From NCBI RefSeq assembly GCF_005116455.1, contig NZ_SWBP01000009.1, positions 1 through 64,000 on the forward strand: 64,000 bases of DNA, given 5' to 3'. The notes under the pieces were generated by a model. The model was not told where the DNA came from and did no database searches. It worked only from the letters and a program-made list of their open reading frames with translations. The translations under genes and the position numbers were made by a program. The stretch is from Pedobacter cryophilus. GTDB taxonomy: Bacteria > Bacteroidota > Bacteroidia > Sphingobacteriales > Sphingobacteriaceae. Positions 17,358 to 25,290 of the stretch are shown one piece after another; position 1 is the first letter of the stretch, and every line of letters begins with the position of its first letter.

Positions 17358-18203
17358 TTAAGCATAAGAAATTCCCTGATGACCTTGTTCTTGCTGATGA
17401 AAAGGTTCGAAATTTTCTTCTTCAGTATCACATGATATTTTACAAAATGTGAAATTAATATCACCAAATAAATTTCCAAAAGCAGTATCGGCGGCATCTC
17501 TGCCGGTTGCAATTTTCACCATCCCGTTTAACGGAGCTAATTTGGTAGCATCAAATAAAACCCAGTCGCCATTAATATAAGCTTCAAAACAAGCATGAAA
17601 ATCTTGGGGATTTAACTGATAAGCATAGCCGGTAAAATACCTGGCCGGTATGGTAAGCGCTCTACAAAAAGCAATTCCTAAATGAGCAAAATCTCTACAA
17701 ACACCAGCCTGTTCTACCAAAGTATCTAATGCAGATGTTTGCGAATTGCTGGCACCACCTAAATATTTAACATTTTTATAAATCCATTCTGAAATAGCAA
17801 TTACCTTATTGAAATCATTTTCTATATGCCCAAATAGGTTGTTTGCCATGTTATATAACTTATCAGACTGGCAATATCTACTAGGGTATAGGTAGGTTAA
17901 AATCTCGGGACTAAGCTTTGCGATTTTTAGCTCTGGTACCATGGTATAATCTTTTATGGTGAAAGAATTATCTACGGTAGCCTGATAGCTGATGCCTATA
18001 TGATTGGTTTTTGGGATTTCTAATCTCACAAAGCGATGCTCTCCTTGAACAGAATTTAATTCTTCTATTTTGATGTCTAAACTGGTTTTGAAAGATTCTG
18101 ATAAAACTTTTTGGTGTGCTGTTTTTAATGCATGGATATTTAAAATCAACGTACTATCTGTAGCAACTCGGTATTTCAACTCAACATCAATTTTAAATTT
18201 CAT
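17358..18203 (-). CDS. Transglutaminase-like cysteine peptidase-fold protein
   Basis: Protein of 281 residues: an N-terminal beta-rich domain of the kind that precedes bacterial transglutaminase domains (about 1-110), then a transglutaminase-like core (about 130-235). The catalytic cysteine is in AGVCRDFAHLGIAFCRAL, the histidine in DFHACFEAYI and the aspartate in WVLFDATKL, so the triad is complete. No signal peptide. It starts five bases after the Anbu-type gene, the pairing known from Anbu loci, where a transglutaminase-like protein, an ATP-grasp and an alpha-E protein accompany the peptidase. Confidence 0.85.
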   Translation of the reverse strand: MKFKIDVELKYRVATDSTLILNIHALKTAHQKVLSESFKTSLDIKIEELNSVQGEHRFVRLEIPKTNHIGISYQATVDNSFTIKDYTMVPELKIAKLSPEILTYLYPSRYCQSDKLYNMANNLFGHIENDFNKVIAISEWIYKNVKYLGGASNSQTSALDTLVEQAGVCRDFAHLGIAFCRALTIPARYFTGYAYQLNPQDFHACFEAYINGDWVLFDATKLAPLNGMVKIATGRDAADTAFGNLFGDINFTFCKISCDTEEENFEPFHQQEQGHQGISYA

Positions 18204-18208
18204 GACTT

Positions 18209-18934
18209 TTATTTGGTTTCAGTTTTTTCAAAAGCGGCACTCATCCAATCTTCCGAAATATTATTTAAAGCATTTTTTAATTCTTTATCCCATTGTATCG
18301 AGATTTTTTCTAAATCTTCCTTTTCATATCGATGCTGTATAAGATGATAGCTATTGGCTTCAGAAATAATCACATCTATTGGGAAATCTACATTATTAGA
18401 ACTTACCCTGGTAGAATCAAAAGATAGAAATCCGGCTTTTAAAGCTTCCTGTAAAGAGGAGTCTTCGTCTACAACTCTATTCAAAATTGCTTTTCCATGT
18501 CCAGAATTACCGATAATCACATAAGGCGCACCTTCGCCTAATTCTACCCAGTTACCTTCTGGGTACAACAAAAACAGCTTTTGCTCTTCATCATCTTTTA
18601 ATTGCCCGCCAATAATGGTGTGTAAATCAAATTTAAAGCCCGAATTTTCTAAAGATATTTTATCTTCCTCAGCAACTCTTTTTATTTGCTCTCCAAAGGC
18701 ATTTACGGCTTTGTAAAGCTTGTTAAAGTCTTCTTGCTCTGTGAGTTCTTTAAAATATAATAAGGCTTTATCTCTCACAGATCTTAATCCGCTGGTCATT
18801 AAAAACAAACAATATTGATCTTTTTGAACGGTAAATAATTTCTTTTTTATAGTGGTATCTGTACCAGAGGTAATACGGGTATCAGCTATAGCTACCAAGC
18901 CCTGTTTTACTTTTATGGCTAAACAATAAGTCAT
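18209..18934 (-). CDS. Proteasome-type peptidase, Anbu family
   Basis: Protein of 241 residues of the Ntn-hydrolase fold related to HslV and proteasome beta subunits. It starts MTYCLAIKVKQGLVAIADTR, so Thr2 would become the N-terminal nucleophile once the initiator methionine is removed; the ADTRITSG strand and GNSGHGKAIL are further family features. Anbu proteins assemble into open helical rings; their substrate is not settled. It heads an operon with the transglutaminase-like gene. The ATP-grasp and alpha-E (DUF403) genes often found alongside are not in the window. Confidence 0.82.
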   Translation of the reverse strand: MTYCLAIKVKQGLVAIADTRITSGTDTTIKKKLFTVQKDQYCLFLMTSGLRSVRDKALLYFKELTEQEDFNKLYKAVNAFGEQIKRVAEEDKISLENSGFKFDLHTIIGGQLKDDEEQKLFLLYPEGNWVELGEGAPYVIIGNSGHGKAILNRVVDEDSSLQEALKAGFLSFDSTRVSSNNVDFPIDVIISEANSYHLIQHRYEKEDLEKISIQWDKELKNALNNISEDWMSAAFEKTETK

Positions 18935-19032
18935 TTTACAAATAAATTTTTAAGCCATCGAAGATAGTAAATAAGCAATAGCTGTTAACTGTTCGGCGTT
19001 TTTTAATTTTTATTTCATCGGCGAAAGCTTAA

Positions 19033-19647
19033 TTATTTAACAATTAACTGTTGTAGTGCTTTTTCTAGCTGAAATGAAGTTAAATGATCAAAAAGTGTTT
19101 GTATTGGGCAACCTCTTAATTTATAGTCTTGTACGGTAATCCATTTTATACCTGTATGTTTTAAAAGCGTAAAATGGGTACAGGTAAAATGAGCTTCAAA
19201 AGTTTTGTGCTGATATTCTTCCCAGGCTAAATCAAATTCTTTTTCTGGAATATCTCTGTAAGCGATGGTGTAATGAGGATTAAAAGGCATTTGATCTTGC
19301 TGTACATTAAAAAAGTATGCTCTAAAAAGTTTTTTAATATTCTTTTTAAGATTTATAATTTCTTCACATTTATTAGCCTTAATATAAATGCTGTGTTTTT
19401 GAAAACGATTAAAATCTTTTAGTTCTTGATGAAAAGGTTGATGAATAAAGCTCAATCCCTCTAGTTTTCTAAGTAACAAGGCTTCGTCTTTTTTATCAAG
19501 CGTAAAAGGCTCTTTTAAAGTAAGATGAACAGGTGGCTTTAAAGCTTCATAACTTTTATACTGATTAGAAAATTCTTTTCTAATCAGGTCAATTCTTTCG
19601 TCTGTAGCCTTTGGAGGCAAAATGGCTATAAAATATAATGATTTCAT
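19033..19647 (-). CDS. 2'-5' RNA ligase / cyclic phosphodiesterase-like protein (LigT superfamily)
   Basis: From the ATG at 19647 the protein has 204 residues and opens MKSLYFIAILPP, the first strand of the 2H phosphoesterase fold. Two H-x-T-x motifs give the catalytic pair: VHLTLKEPF and HYTIAYRD. This superfamily acts on 2',3'-cyclic or 2'-5' phosphodiester RNA ends, but the physiological substrate here is unknown. The frame continues upstream to 19749, but that would cross the double dyad and overlap dinB on the other strand, so it is rejected. Divergent from dinB with only 75 bases between the starts. Confidence 0.8.
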   Translation of the reverse strand: MKSLYFIAILPPKATDERIDLIRKEFSNQYKSYEALKPPVHLTLKEPFTLDKKDEALLLRKLEGLSFIHQPFHQELKDFNRFQKHSIYIKANKCEEIINLKKNIKKLFRAYFFNVQQDQMPFNPHYTIAYRDIPEKEFDLAWEEYQHKTFEAHFTCTHFTLLKHTGIKWITVQDYKLRGCPIQTLFDHLTSFQLEKALQQLIVK

Positions 19648-19650
19648 AAA

Positions 19651-19693
19651 ACTAATATATTTAGTAAATATAGTAAAAGCTAAATATATTAGT
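19651..19693. promoter_or_regulatory. Double dyad operator between the LigT-like gene and dinB
   Basis: ACTAATATATTTAG (19651-19664) and CTAAATATATTAGT (19680-19693) are perfect inverted copies. Each arm is itself a dyad, CTAA-N5-TTAG, so the region holds two 13-base operator-like sites 28 bases apart, centre to centre. Their position between divergent genes, one a mutagenesis cassette, suits binding by a repressor such as a LexA-like or S24-type regulator. Confidence 0.6.
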
Positions 19694-19722
19694 ATTAATT
19701 TTGAGGTATAATTTTTTGGATT

Positions 19723-20913
19723 ATGACACAGGAGAGGCAAATAGTACATATAGATTTAGATTCTTTTTTTGTTTCTGTAGAATGTAGAGCTAATTCTAAA
19801 TTATTGAATAAACCCGTAGCAATTGGCGGCTCTAATGAGCGTGGTGTGGTGGCTTCTTGTAGTTATGAGGCTCGTAAATATGGCGTTCACTCTGCCATGC
19901 CGGGTAAGTTAGCCAAGCAGCTTTGCCCCGATTTAATTTTTATTAGAGGAGATTATGAAAGTTATAGCAAAGCCTCACAAGAAGTTACCGAAATTATTGA
20001 GGAAGAATCCCCAGTTTTTGAGAAAACATCTATTGATGAGTTTTATATAGATATGACGGGGATGGATAGGTTTTTTGGGACTTTAAAACACGCTACAGAG
20101 TTACGAGAAAAGGTAATTCACGAAACAGGTTTGCCTATCTCTTTTGGCTTATCAAAAAATAAAACGGTGTCTAAAGTGGCCACCGGTTTGGCCAAACCTA
20201 ATGGTTATAAATATGTGGCTTACGGAGACGAAATACCTTTTTTAGCGCCATTATCGGTACGTAAAATCCCTATGATTGGCGAAAAAGCAGCTCAAAACCT
20301 TAAAAGAATGGGGGTAGAAAAGGTATATACTTTACAGCAAATGCCGGTTCAATTGTTAGAATCGGCTTTTGGGAAACCGGGCATTATGATGTGGGAAAAA
20401 GCGAATGGCATAGATCTTTCACCCATTACGCCTTATACCGATAGAAAATCTTTATCCAGTGAAAATACTTTTGAGAAAGATACCATGGATATAGAAATGC
20501 TAGAAGCCATGTTGGTTTCTATGACAGAGAATTTGTGTTTCAAAATGCGTCAAGAAAATTTTCTCACTTCTTGCATTAGCATTAAAATAAGGTATTCAGA
20601 TTTTAATACGCATTCGCAACAGCTTAAAATTCCACATACCTCTGCAGATCATATCCTGATTCCAAAAATTAAGGAGCTTTTTAGGAAATTGTATCAACGC
20701 CGTATGCTCATTAGATTAATTGGCGTAAGGTTTAGCAATTTGGTAAGAGGGCATTTTCAAATTAATTTGTTTGAAGATAATGTGTCTCAAATTCATTTAT
20801 ACCAAGCTTTAGATAAGCTCAATAAGCGCTACGGCGATAAAACTGTTTGCCGAGCTATTGGAATGGCTGATGCCGCCCGAACTTTTAATCCGTTTAACGG
20901 GATAAAATCCTGA
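19723..20913 (+). CDS. dinB: DNA polymerase IV (Y-family translesion polymerase)
   Basis: Y-family polymerase of 396 residues for bypass of damaged bases. The palm carries both catalytic acidic motifs, VHIDLDSFFVSVE near the N-terminus and SIDEFYIDMTG at about residue 105; GLSKNKTVSKVATGLAKPNG marks the palm-thumb border, and a little-finger domain follows from about residue 245. It starts 16 bases before the end of the intergenic gap to the DnaE2 gene, giving a two-gene error-prone cassette. No imuA-like gene or beta-clamp partner is next to it. The double dyad just upstream suggests damage-responsive control. Confidence 0.93.
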   Translation: MTQERQIVHIDLDSFFVSVECRANSKLLNKPVAIGGSNERGVVASCSYEARKYGVHSAMPGKLAKQLCPDLIFIRGDYESYSKASQEVTEIIEEESPVFEKTSIDEFYIDMTGMDRFFGTLKHATELREKVIHETGLPISFGLSKNKTVSKVATGLAKPNGYKYVAYGDEIPFLAPLSVRKIPMIGEKAAQNLKRMGVEKVYTLQQMPVQLLESAFGKPGIMMWEKANGIDLSPITPYTDRKSLSSENTFEKDTMDIEMLEAMLVSMTENLCFKMRQENFLTSCISIKIRYSDFNTHSQQLKIPHTSADHILIPKIKELFRKLYQRRMLIRLIGVRFSNLVRGHFQINLFEDNVSQIHLYQALDKLNKRYGDKTVCRAIGMADAARTFNPFNGIKS

Positions 20914-20929
20914 TGAAAAAATTAATCAC

Positions 20930-23899
20930 ATGTACCTCAACTGCCATACTTGGTTTAGCTTTTTATACGGAACGATTACTCCGCAAAACCTCCTAAATAA
21001 GGCTAAAAGTATAGGTTTAGAGCGTTTTGTTTTAGCTGATATCAATAACACATCAGGTTGTTTGCAAACTATGCGTTTGGCGCAAAACACAGGTGTTTCG
21101 CCAATTTTAGGAATAGATTTTAGGAATAATCACGAGCAAAAATTTATTGGAATTGCTAAAAATCATCATGGTTTTGAACAACTCAATCGCTTGCTTTCTT
21201 ATCATTTAAAAACAGAAAAACCTTTTGAGGATGTTTGCCCTGTAACGGATGATGTTTTTGTGATTTATCCTTTTCAGCAGCATCAAGAATTTGACCTTAA
21301 AGCGCATGAATTTATCGGTGTAAACCATAAAAATTTACACGATTTACAATCTCCAAAATGGAAAAAATGGCTTCATAAAATGGTGATTTTACATCCGGTG
21401 AGTTTTTTGCAGCCGCAAGATTTTCATTTGCATCATTTGCTGCGGGCTATAGACAAAAACACCATCCTTTCTAAATTAGAAGCTAAAGATTTGGCTTTCG
21501 CCGATGAAATGCTGCTAGATGAAACCGCTTTTTATGATTTGTATCAGCATCATCCTACTTTACTAAAAAACACTTCGGCGCTGCTTAATAATTGCGAACC
21601 TATCAATTTTGAGTTTAAGCAACACAAAAATAAATCAGTAATTGATTTACATCCTGATAAAGAAACGGCACAACAAAATGATTATGAAATGCTGGTAAAA
21701 CTAACTTACAATGGTGCAATTGAACGTTATCAAACCATCTCCCAAAAAGTAAAAGATAGGATAGAGAAAGAGCTGACTTTGATTCGGAGTCAAGATTTTG
21801 TGCCTTATTTTTTAATCAATCATAAAATTATTTCTTTCGCTCGTAAAAGAGGTTTTTACTACATAGGCAGGGGCAGTGGGGCCAATAGCGTGGTGGCTTA
21901 TTGTTTACGTATTACAGATGTTGATCCTATTGAGTTGGATTTATATTTTGAGCGTTTTATTAACCTTTATCGCAAAAACCCACCCGATTTTGATATTGAT
22001 TTTTCTTGGCAAGATAGAGATGAGATTATTCAATACATTTTTGATACTTACGGCTTAGAGCATGTGTGTTTGCAAGCTACCTATACCACTTTTCAAACAA
22101 ATTCTACTTATAGAGAGCTGGGGAAAATATACGGCTTGCCAACCGAAGAAATTGAAGTTTTAGCACAGCGAGCAAAGAAAGGAATTAAGGCTTACGCCGA
22201 TGAAAAACTATATCAAGAAATCAATTTTTTTGCAGAAAAACTGGCTAATTTTCCTAAAAATCTCAGCATTCACGCTGGGGGAATTTTAATTTCAGATCAG
22301 CCTATCTTTAAGTACACCGCAACTTTTCATCCGCCAAAAGGCTTTCCAATTTGCCAGTTTGATATGCATGAAGCAGAAGATTTAGGCTTATATAAATTTG
22401 ATATTTTGAGTCAGCGTGGTTTGGGGCATATCAAAGATACTTTGGCTATCGTAAAGCAAAATCAAGGTGTGGAGATTGATATTCATGATATTCCAAAATT
22501 CATGCAAGATGGAAAAATTGTTAAACACTTAGAAAAAGGGAATTTAATAGGTTGTTTTTATGTAGAATCTCCTGCTATGCGGATGTTGTTGGCTAAGTTA
22601 GAGTGTAGAGATTACCTCACTTTGGTGGCCGCAAGTTCTATCATTAGGCCAGGTGTGGCGCAATCTGGGATGATGCGGGAATATATTTTAAGGCATCACC
22701 AAGCAGATAAAGGAAAATCTTTAGCGCATCCTATTTTATGGGATTTGATGGAAGATACTTATGGGGTAATGGTTTATCAGGAGGATGTGATAAAAGTGGC
22801 ACATATTTTTGCTGGTTTAGATTTAGGCGAAGCCGACGTTTTGCGGCGAGGAATGAGCGGTAAATTTAGATCAAGAGCGGAGTTTTTAAAGGTAGAAGAA
22901 AGCTTTTTTAGTAATTGCAGAAGAGTTGGTCATCCCGATGCTTTGGCTAAAGAAGTTTGGCGACAAATAGAATCTTTTGCAGGATATTCTTTTGCAAAAG
23001 GCCACTCGGCTTCATTTGCGGTAGAAAGTTACCAAAGTATGTACCTCAAAGCTTATTTTCCTTTGGAGTTTATGGTAGGGGTGATTAATAATTTTGGTGG
23101 TTTTTACCGAACAGAAATTTACGTACATGAAGCCAGAAAGAACGGAGCAATTATACAAGCGCCATGCGTAAATCAAAGTATTTACCTCACCACCATTAAA
23201 GGAATTACGGTTTGTTTGGGTTTTATTCATGTAGGTAGTTTAGAACAAAAATTAGTTGATACTTTTTTAGAGGAAAGAACCCAAAATGGTGATTATGAAG
23301 ATTTGTCCGATTTTGTAAATAGGGTAGCGGTAGGTTTAGAGCAATTGATTATCCTCATTAGAATTGGTGCTTTTAGGTTTACAGGTAAAAGCAAGCAAAA
23401 ACTATTATGGGAAGCTCATTTTTTACTGAATAAGCAGCCGAAAAAGTTGGTCAACCAATCATTATTTAAACATAAGCCCAATCAAAATTTCAGCATTCCT
23501 CAGCTTCATTACGATAAAAGAAATGATTTATTAGATGAGATGGAAATTTTAGGCTTTCCTTTATCTTCTCCGTTTGAGTTAATGGCTAATCAAGGTATTA
23601 AAGGAATTAAAGCAGCTGATATTCCTTTACATTTAGGGAAAGAAATTGTAATTGTAGGTTATTTAGTCACTACCAAGTACGCCAAAACTAAGCATGGACA
23701 AACCATGTTTTTCGGAACTTTTTTAGACCAAGAAAGAAACTGGATTGACACCGTTTTATTTCCTGATGTTGCCGCTCGGTTTTCTTTTAAAGGTTATGGT
23801 TGTTATTTGATTAAAGGAAAAGTGACTAAAGAATTTAATTTTTATACTGTAGAAGTGATAAGTATAGAAAAATTAGGCTGGTGGAATGCGGGGGATTGA
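20930..23899 (+). CDS. dnaE2: DNA polymerase III alpha subunit, error-prone type (DnaE2)
   Basis: C-family polymerase of 989 residues, shorter than replicative DnaE (about 1,150 or more). The N-terminal PHP domain opens with NCHTWFSFLYGTI, where some metal-binding positions of the usual HxHxxxS pattern are changed. The catalytic palm aspartates lie in PPDFDIDFSW at about residues 352-361, followed by the helix-hairpin-helix region, and an OB-fold with GYLVTTKYAKTKHGQTMFF near residue 905. Its place 16 bases after dinB is the layout of damage-inducible mutagenesis cassettes, which is the main argument for DnaE2 over a second replicative copy. Confidence 0.85.
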   Translation: MYLNCHTWFSFLYGTITPQNLLNKAKSIGLERFVLADINNTSGCLQTMRLAQNTGVSPILGIDFRNNHEQKFIGIAKNHHGFEQLNRLLSYHLKTEKPFEDVCPVTDDVFVIYPFQQHQEFDLKAHEFIGVNHKNLHDLQSPKWKKWLHKMVILHPVSFLQPQDFHLHHLLRAIDKNTILSKLEAKDLAFADEMLLDETAFYDLYQHHPTLLKNTSALLNNCEPINFEFKQHKNKSVIDLHPDKETAQQNDYEMLVKLTYNGAIERYQTISQKVKDRIEKELTLIRSQDFVPYFLINHKIISFARKRGFYYIGRGSGANSVVAYCLRITDVDPIELDLYFERFINLYRKNPPDFDIDFSWQDRDEIIQYIFDTYGLEHVCLQATYTTFQTNSTYRELGKIYGLPTEEIEVLAQRAKKGIKAYADEKLYQEINFFAEKLANFPKNLSIHAGGILISDQPIFKYTATFHPPKGFPICQFDMHEAEDLGLYKFDILSQRGLGHIKDTLAIVKQNQGVEIDIHDIPKFMQDGKIVKHLEKGNLIGCFYVESPAMRMLLAKLECRDYLTLVAASSIIRPGVAQSGMMREYILRHHQADKGKSLAHPILWDLMEDTYGVMVYQEDVIKVAHIFAGLDLGEADVLRRGMSGKFRSRAEFLKVEESFFSNCRRVGHPDALAKEVWRQIESFAGYSFAKGHSASFAVESYQSMYLKAYFPLEFMVGVINNFGGFYRTEIYVHEARKNGAIIQAPCVNQSIYLTTIKGITVCLGFIHVGSLEQKLVDTFLEERTQNGDYEDLSDFVNRVAVGLEQLIILIRIGAFRFTGKSKQKLLWEAHFLLNKQPKKLVNQSLFKHKPNQNFSIPQLHYDKRNDLLDEMEILGFPLSSPFELMANQGIKGIKAADIPLHLGKEIVIVGYLVTTKYAKTKHGQTMFFGTFLDQERNWIDTVLFPDVAARFSFKGYGCYLIKGKVTKEFNFYTVEVISIEKLGWWNAGD

Positions 23900-23908
23900 G
23901 TTTGTTTT

Positions 23909-23975
23909 ACACGAATTTTACTAATTTTCACGAATCAAAACGCATAGCATTAGTTTTCATTCGTGTATTCGTGGC
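23909..23975. repeat. Hairpin repeat, copy 1 (CACGAAT family)
   Basis: Imperfect copy beginning ten bases after the dnaE2 stop. The left arm is degenerate (ACACGAATTTTAC... then TTTTCACGAATC); the right arm is the intact TTTTCATTCGTGTATTCGTGGC found in the array at 44 kb. The middle carries the diagnostic CGCATAGCATTAG. Confidence 0.8.
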
Positions 23976-24012
23976 TTAACCTTTTATTGTTGCATAGTTT
24001 AAGATTAATTTT

Positions 24013-24081
24013 TGCCACGAATACACAAATTTTCACGAATCAGAGCGCATAGTATTGGTGTTCATTCGTGTATTCGTGGCC
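24013..24081. repeat. Hairpin repeat, copy 2 (CACGAAT family)
   Basis: TGCCACGAATACACAAATTT on the left and TTCATTCGTGTATTCGTGGC on the right are inverted copies, with the core GAATCAGAGCGCATAGTATT between them. Same family as copy 1 and the array at 44086-44630. It lies about 100 bases upstream of the antitoxin gene. Confidence 0.85.
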
Positions 24082-24149
24082 TAACTTTTTATTTTATCGT
24101 TTATGGGATTTGAAAGCTTTTATCGTAGCAAATAAATTTGTGAAAATAG

Positions 24150-24180
24150 TTTCATTTTAAAATGAAAAATATTATATTTG
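24150..24180 (+). promoter_or_regulatory. Promoter and palindromic operator of the RES-Xre pair
   Basis: TTTCATTTTAAAATGAAA (24150-24167) is a perfect 18-base palindrome, and TGAAA-ATAG-TTTCA (24141-24154) overlaps its left half. Five bases after it comes TATATTTG (24173-24180), an exact TAnnTTTG box. The start codon at 24184 falls where transcription should begin, so the mRNA may be leaderless. The palindrome covers the -33 region, as expected for autorepression by the antitoxin. Confidence 0.65.
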
Positions 24181-24183
24181 TGT

Positions 24184-24627
24184 ATGAAAACTTATGAAGA
24201 AAACAATTTAATAAGTACCGCTCAAGAGCTATTAGTTCCTTATCAAACTTATTTTGAGTCTCCGGTTAATCGTTTGTCTGTTATTAAAGGAGGCTTATCT
24301 TCTTCTTCCTTAAAAGATTTATTAGAAATTAGCGGTTCTACTCGTTTAGATATTGCTCGTAAATTAGATTTAACAGAACCTACACTTCGTAAACACTTAA
24401 GTGCCGCAAAAGAGTTAAGCACAAGTTTAAGTGAGCATGTGCTATTTTTATTAGAACTTTATGATAAAGGCATAGATACCTTTGGTTCTGTACAAGAATT
24501 TAAAAACTGGTTGCCCCAACACAACATAGGTATTGATGCCAAACCAAATGATTTATTAGATTCTATTACCGGTATAAATATGGTAATGAATGAGTTAAAC
24601 CGCATAGATCATGGTATTTTAGCTTAA
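24184..24627 (+). CDS. Xre/MbcA/ParS-type antitoxin
   Basis: Protein of 147 residues beginning MKTYEENNLIST from the ATG at 24184. A TTG two codons earlier is part of the promoter box and is rejected. A DNA-binding-like helical segment (about 40-85, GSTRLDIARKLDLTEPTLRK) is followed by the C-terminal toxin-binding part (VLFLLELYDKGIDTFGSVQE and a NWLPQHN segment). It would neutralise the RES toxin encoded four bases downstream and repress its own promoter through the palindrome in front. Confidence 0.88.
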   Translation: MKTYEENNLISTAQELLVPYQTYFESPVNRLSVIKGGLSSSSLKDLLEISGSTRLDIARKLDLTEPTLRKHLSAAKELSTSLSEHVLFLLELYDKGIDTFGSVQEFKNWLPQHNIGIDAKPNDLLDSITGINMVMNELNRIDHGILA

Positions 24628-24631
24628 GCTG

Positions 24632-25102
24632 ATGTTGGTTTATAGAATTGCTCAAACCAAATACGCTGGTTCTTTGGCCTCTTCTGGTTTTGCCGGAAGG
24701 TGGAATACAGAAGGAGAGGGGATGATTTATACCGGTGGTTCTGCTGCTCTTTCTTGCTTAGAAGTGTTAGCTCATAAAAGTGGAGCAGCTTTAAACTCGG
24801 GTAAGTTTTCTATGGCTGTAATTTCAATTCCTGATGATCTATTGGTTTCAGAAATTACGCTAAGTCAGTTACAAGAGGTCAATACAGAATGGTTTAAGGT
24901 TTTGCATTATCCTCTTACACAAAAATTAGGGAATAAATGGGTTTTAGAGATGAAAAGTGCGGTATTAAAAGTTCCATCGGCAATTGTTGATAGAGAATAT
25001 AACTATTTATTAAATCCCTTGCATCCAAAATTTTCTAAAATTAAAGTTTTGGACATTACGCCATTCAATTTTGATCAAAGGTTGAAACTGAATATTACTT
25101 AA
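24632..25102 (+). CDS. RES-domain toxin (NAD+-degrading)
   Basis: Protein of 156 residues with the RES fold: the arginine lies in LVYRIAQTKYAG, GFAGRWNTEGEGMIYTGGS carries the central conserved loop, and LSCLEVLAH the conserved glutamate. The serine is in the C-terminal part (SAIVDREYNYLLNPLHP). Members of this family deplete cellular NAD+ by phosphorolysis or hydrolysis and arrest growth. It starts four bases behind the antitoxin gene, with a strong terminator after it, so the pair forms a complete module. Confidence 0.9.
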   Translation: MLVYRIAQTKYAGSLASSGFAGRWNTEGEGMIYTGGSAALSCLEVLAHKSGAALNSGKFSMAVISIPDDLLVSEITLSQLQEVNTEWFKVLHYPLTQKLGNKWVLEMKSAVLKVPSAIVDREYNYLLNPLHPKFSKIKVLDITPFNFDQRLKLNIT

Positions 25103-25180
25103 GTTAGTTAGTGTGATTTCTGTAGCTAATAAATCTTTGTCTTTTCCGGCTTGCTATCCTTTTAAGAATTGTTTCTGTAG

Positions 25181-25206
25181 GGATAACCCTCGGGTTATCC
25201 TTTTTA
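25181..25206 (+). terminator. Terminator behind the RES-Xre pair
   Basis: GGATAACC and GGTTATCC form a stem with a CTCG loop, directly followed by TTTTTA. It lies about 80 bases after the toxin stop. Confidence 0.8.
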
Positions 25207-25290
25207 TAGTTGTTTTTCTGTTTAATGCAATCCGAAGATTATCCCAATAGGATTAATAAATATTTAGAATAATCCATAGCTTATTCCTCC

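Noticed and set aside
19648-19749. N-terminal extension of the LigT-like protein to 19749
   Set aside because: It would run through the double dyad and overlap the dinB start; the 2H fold begins at the ATG at 19647.
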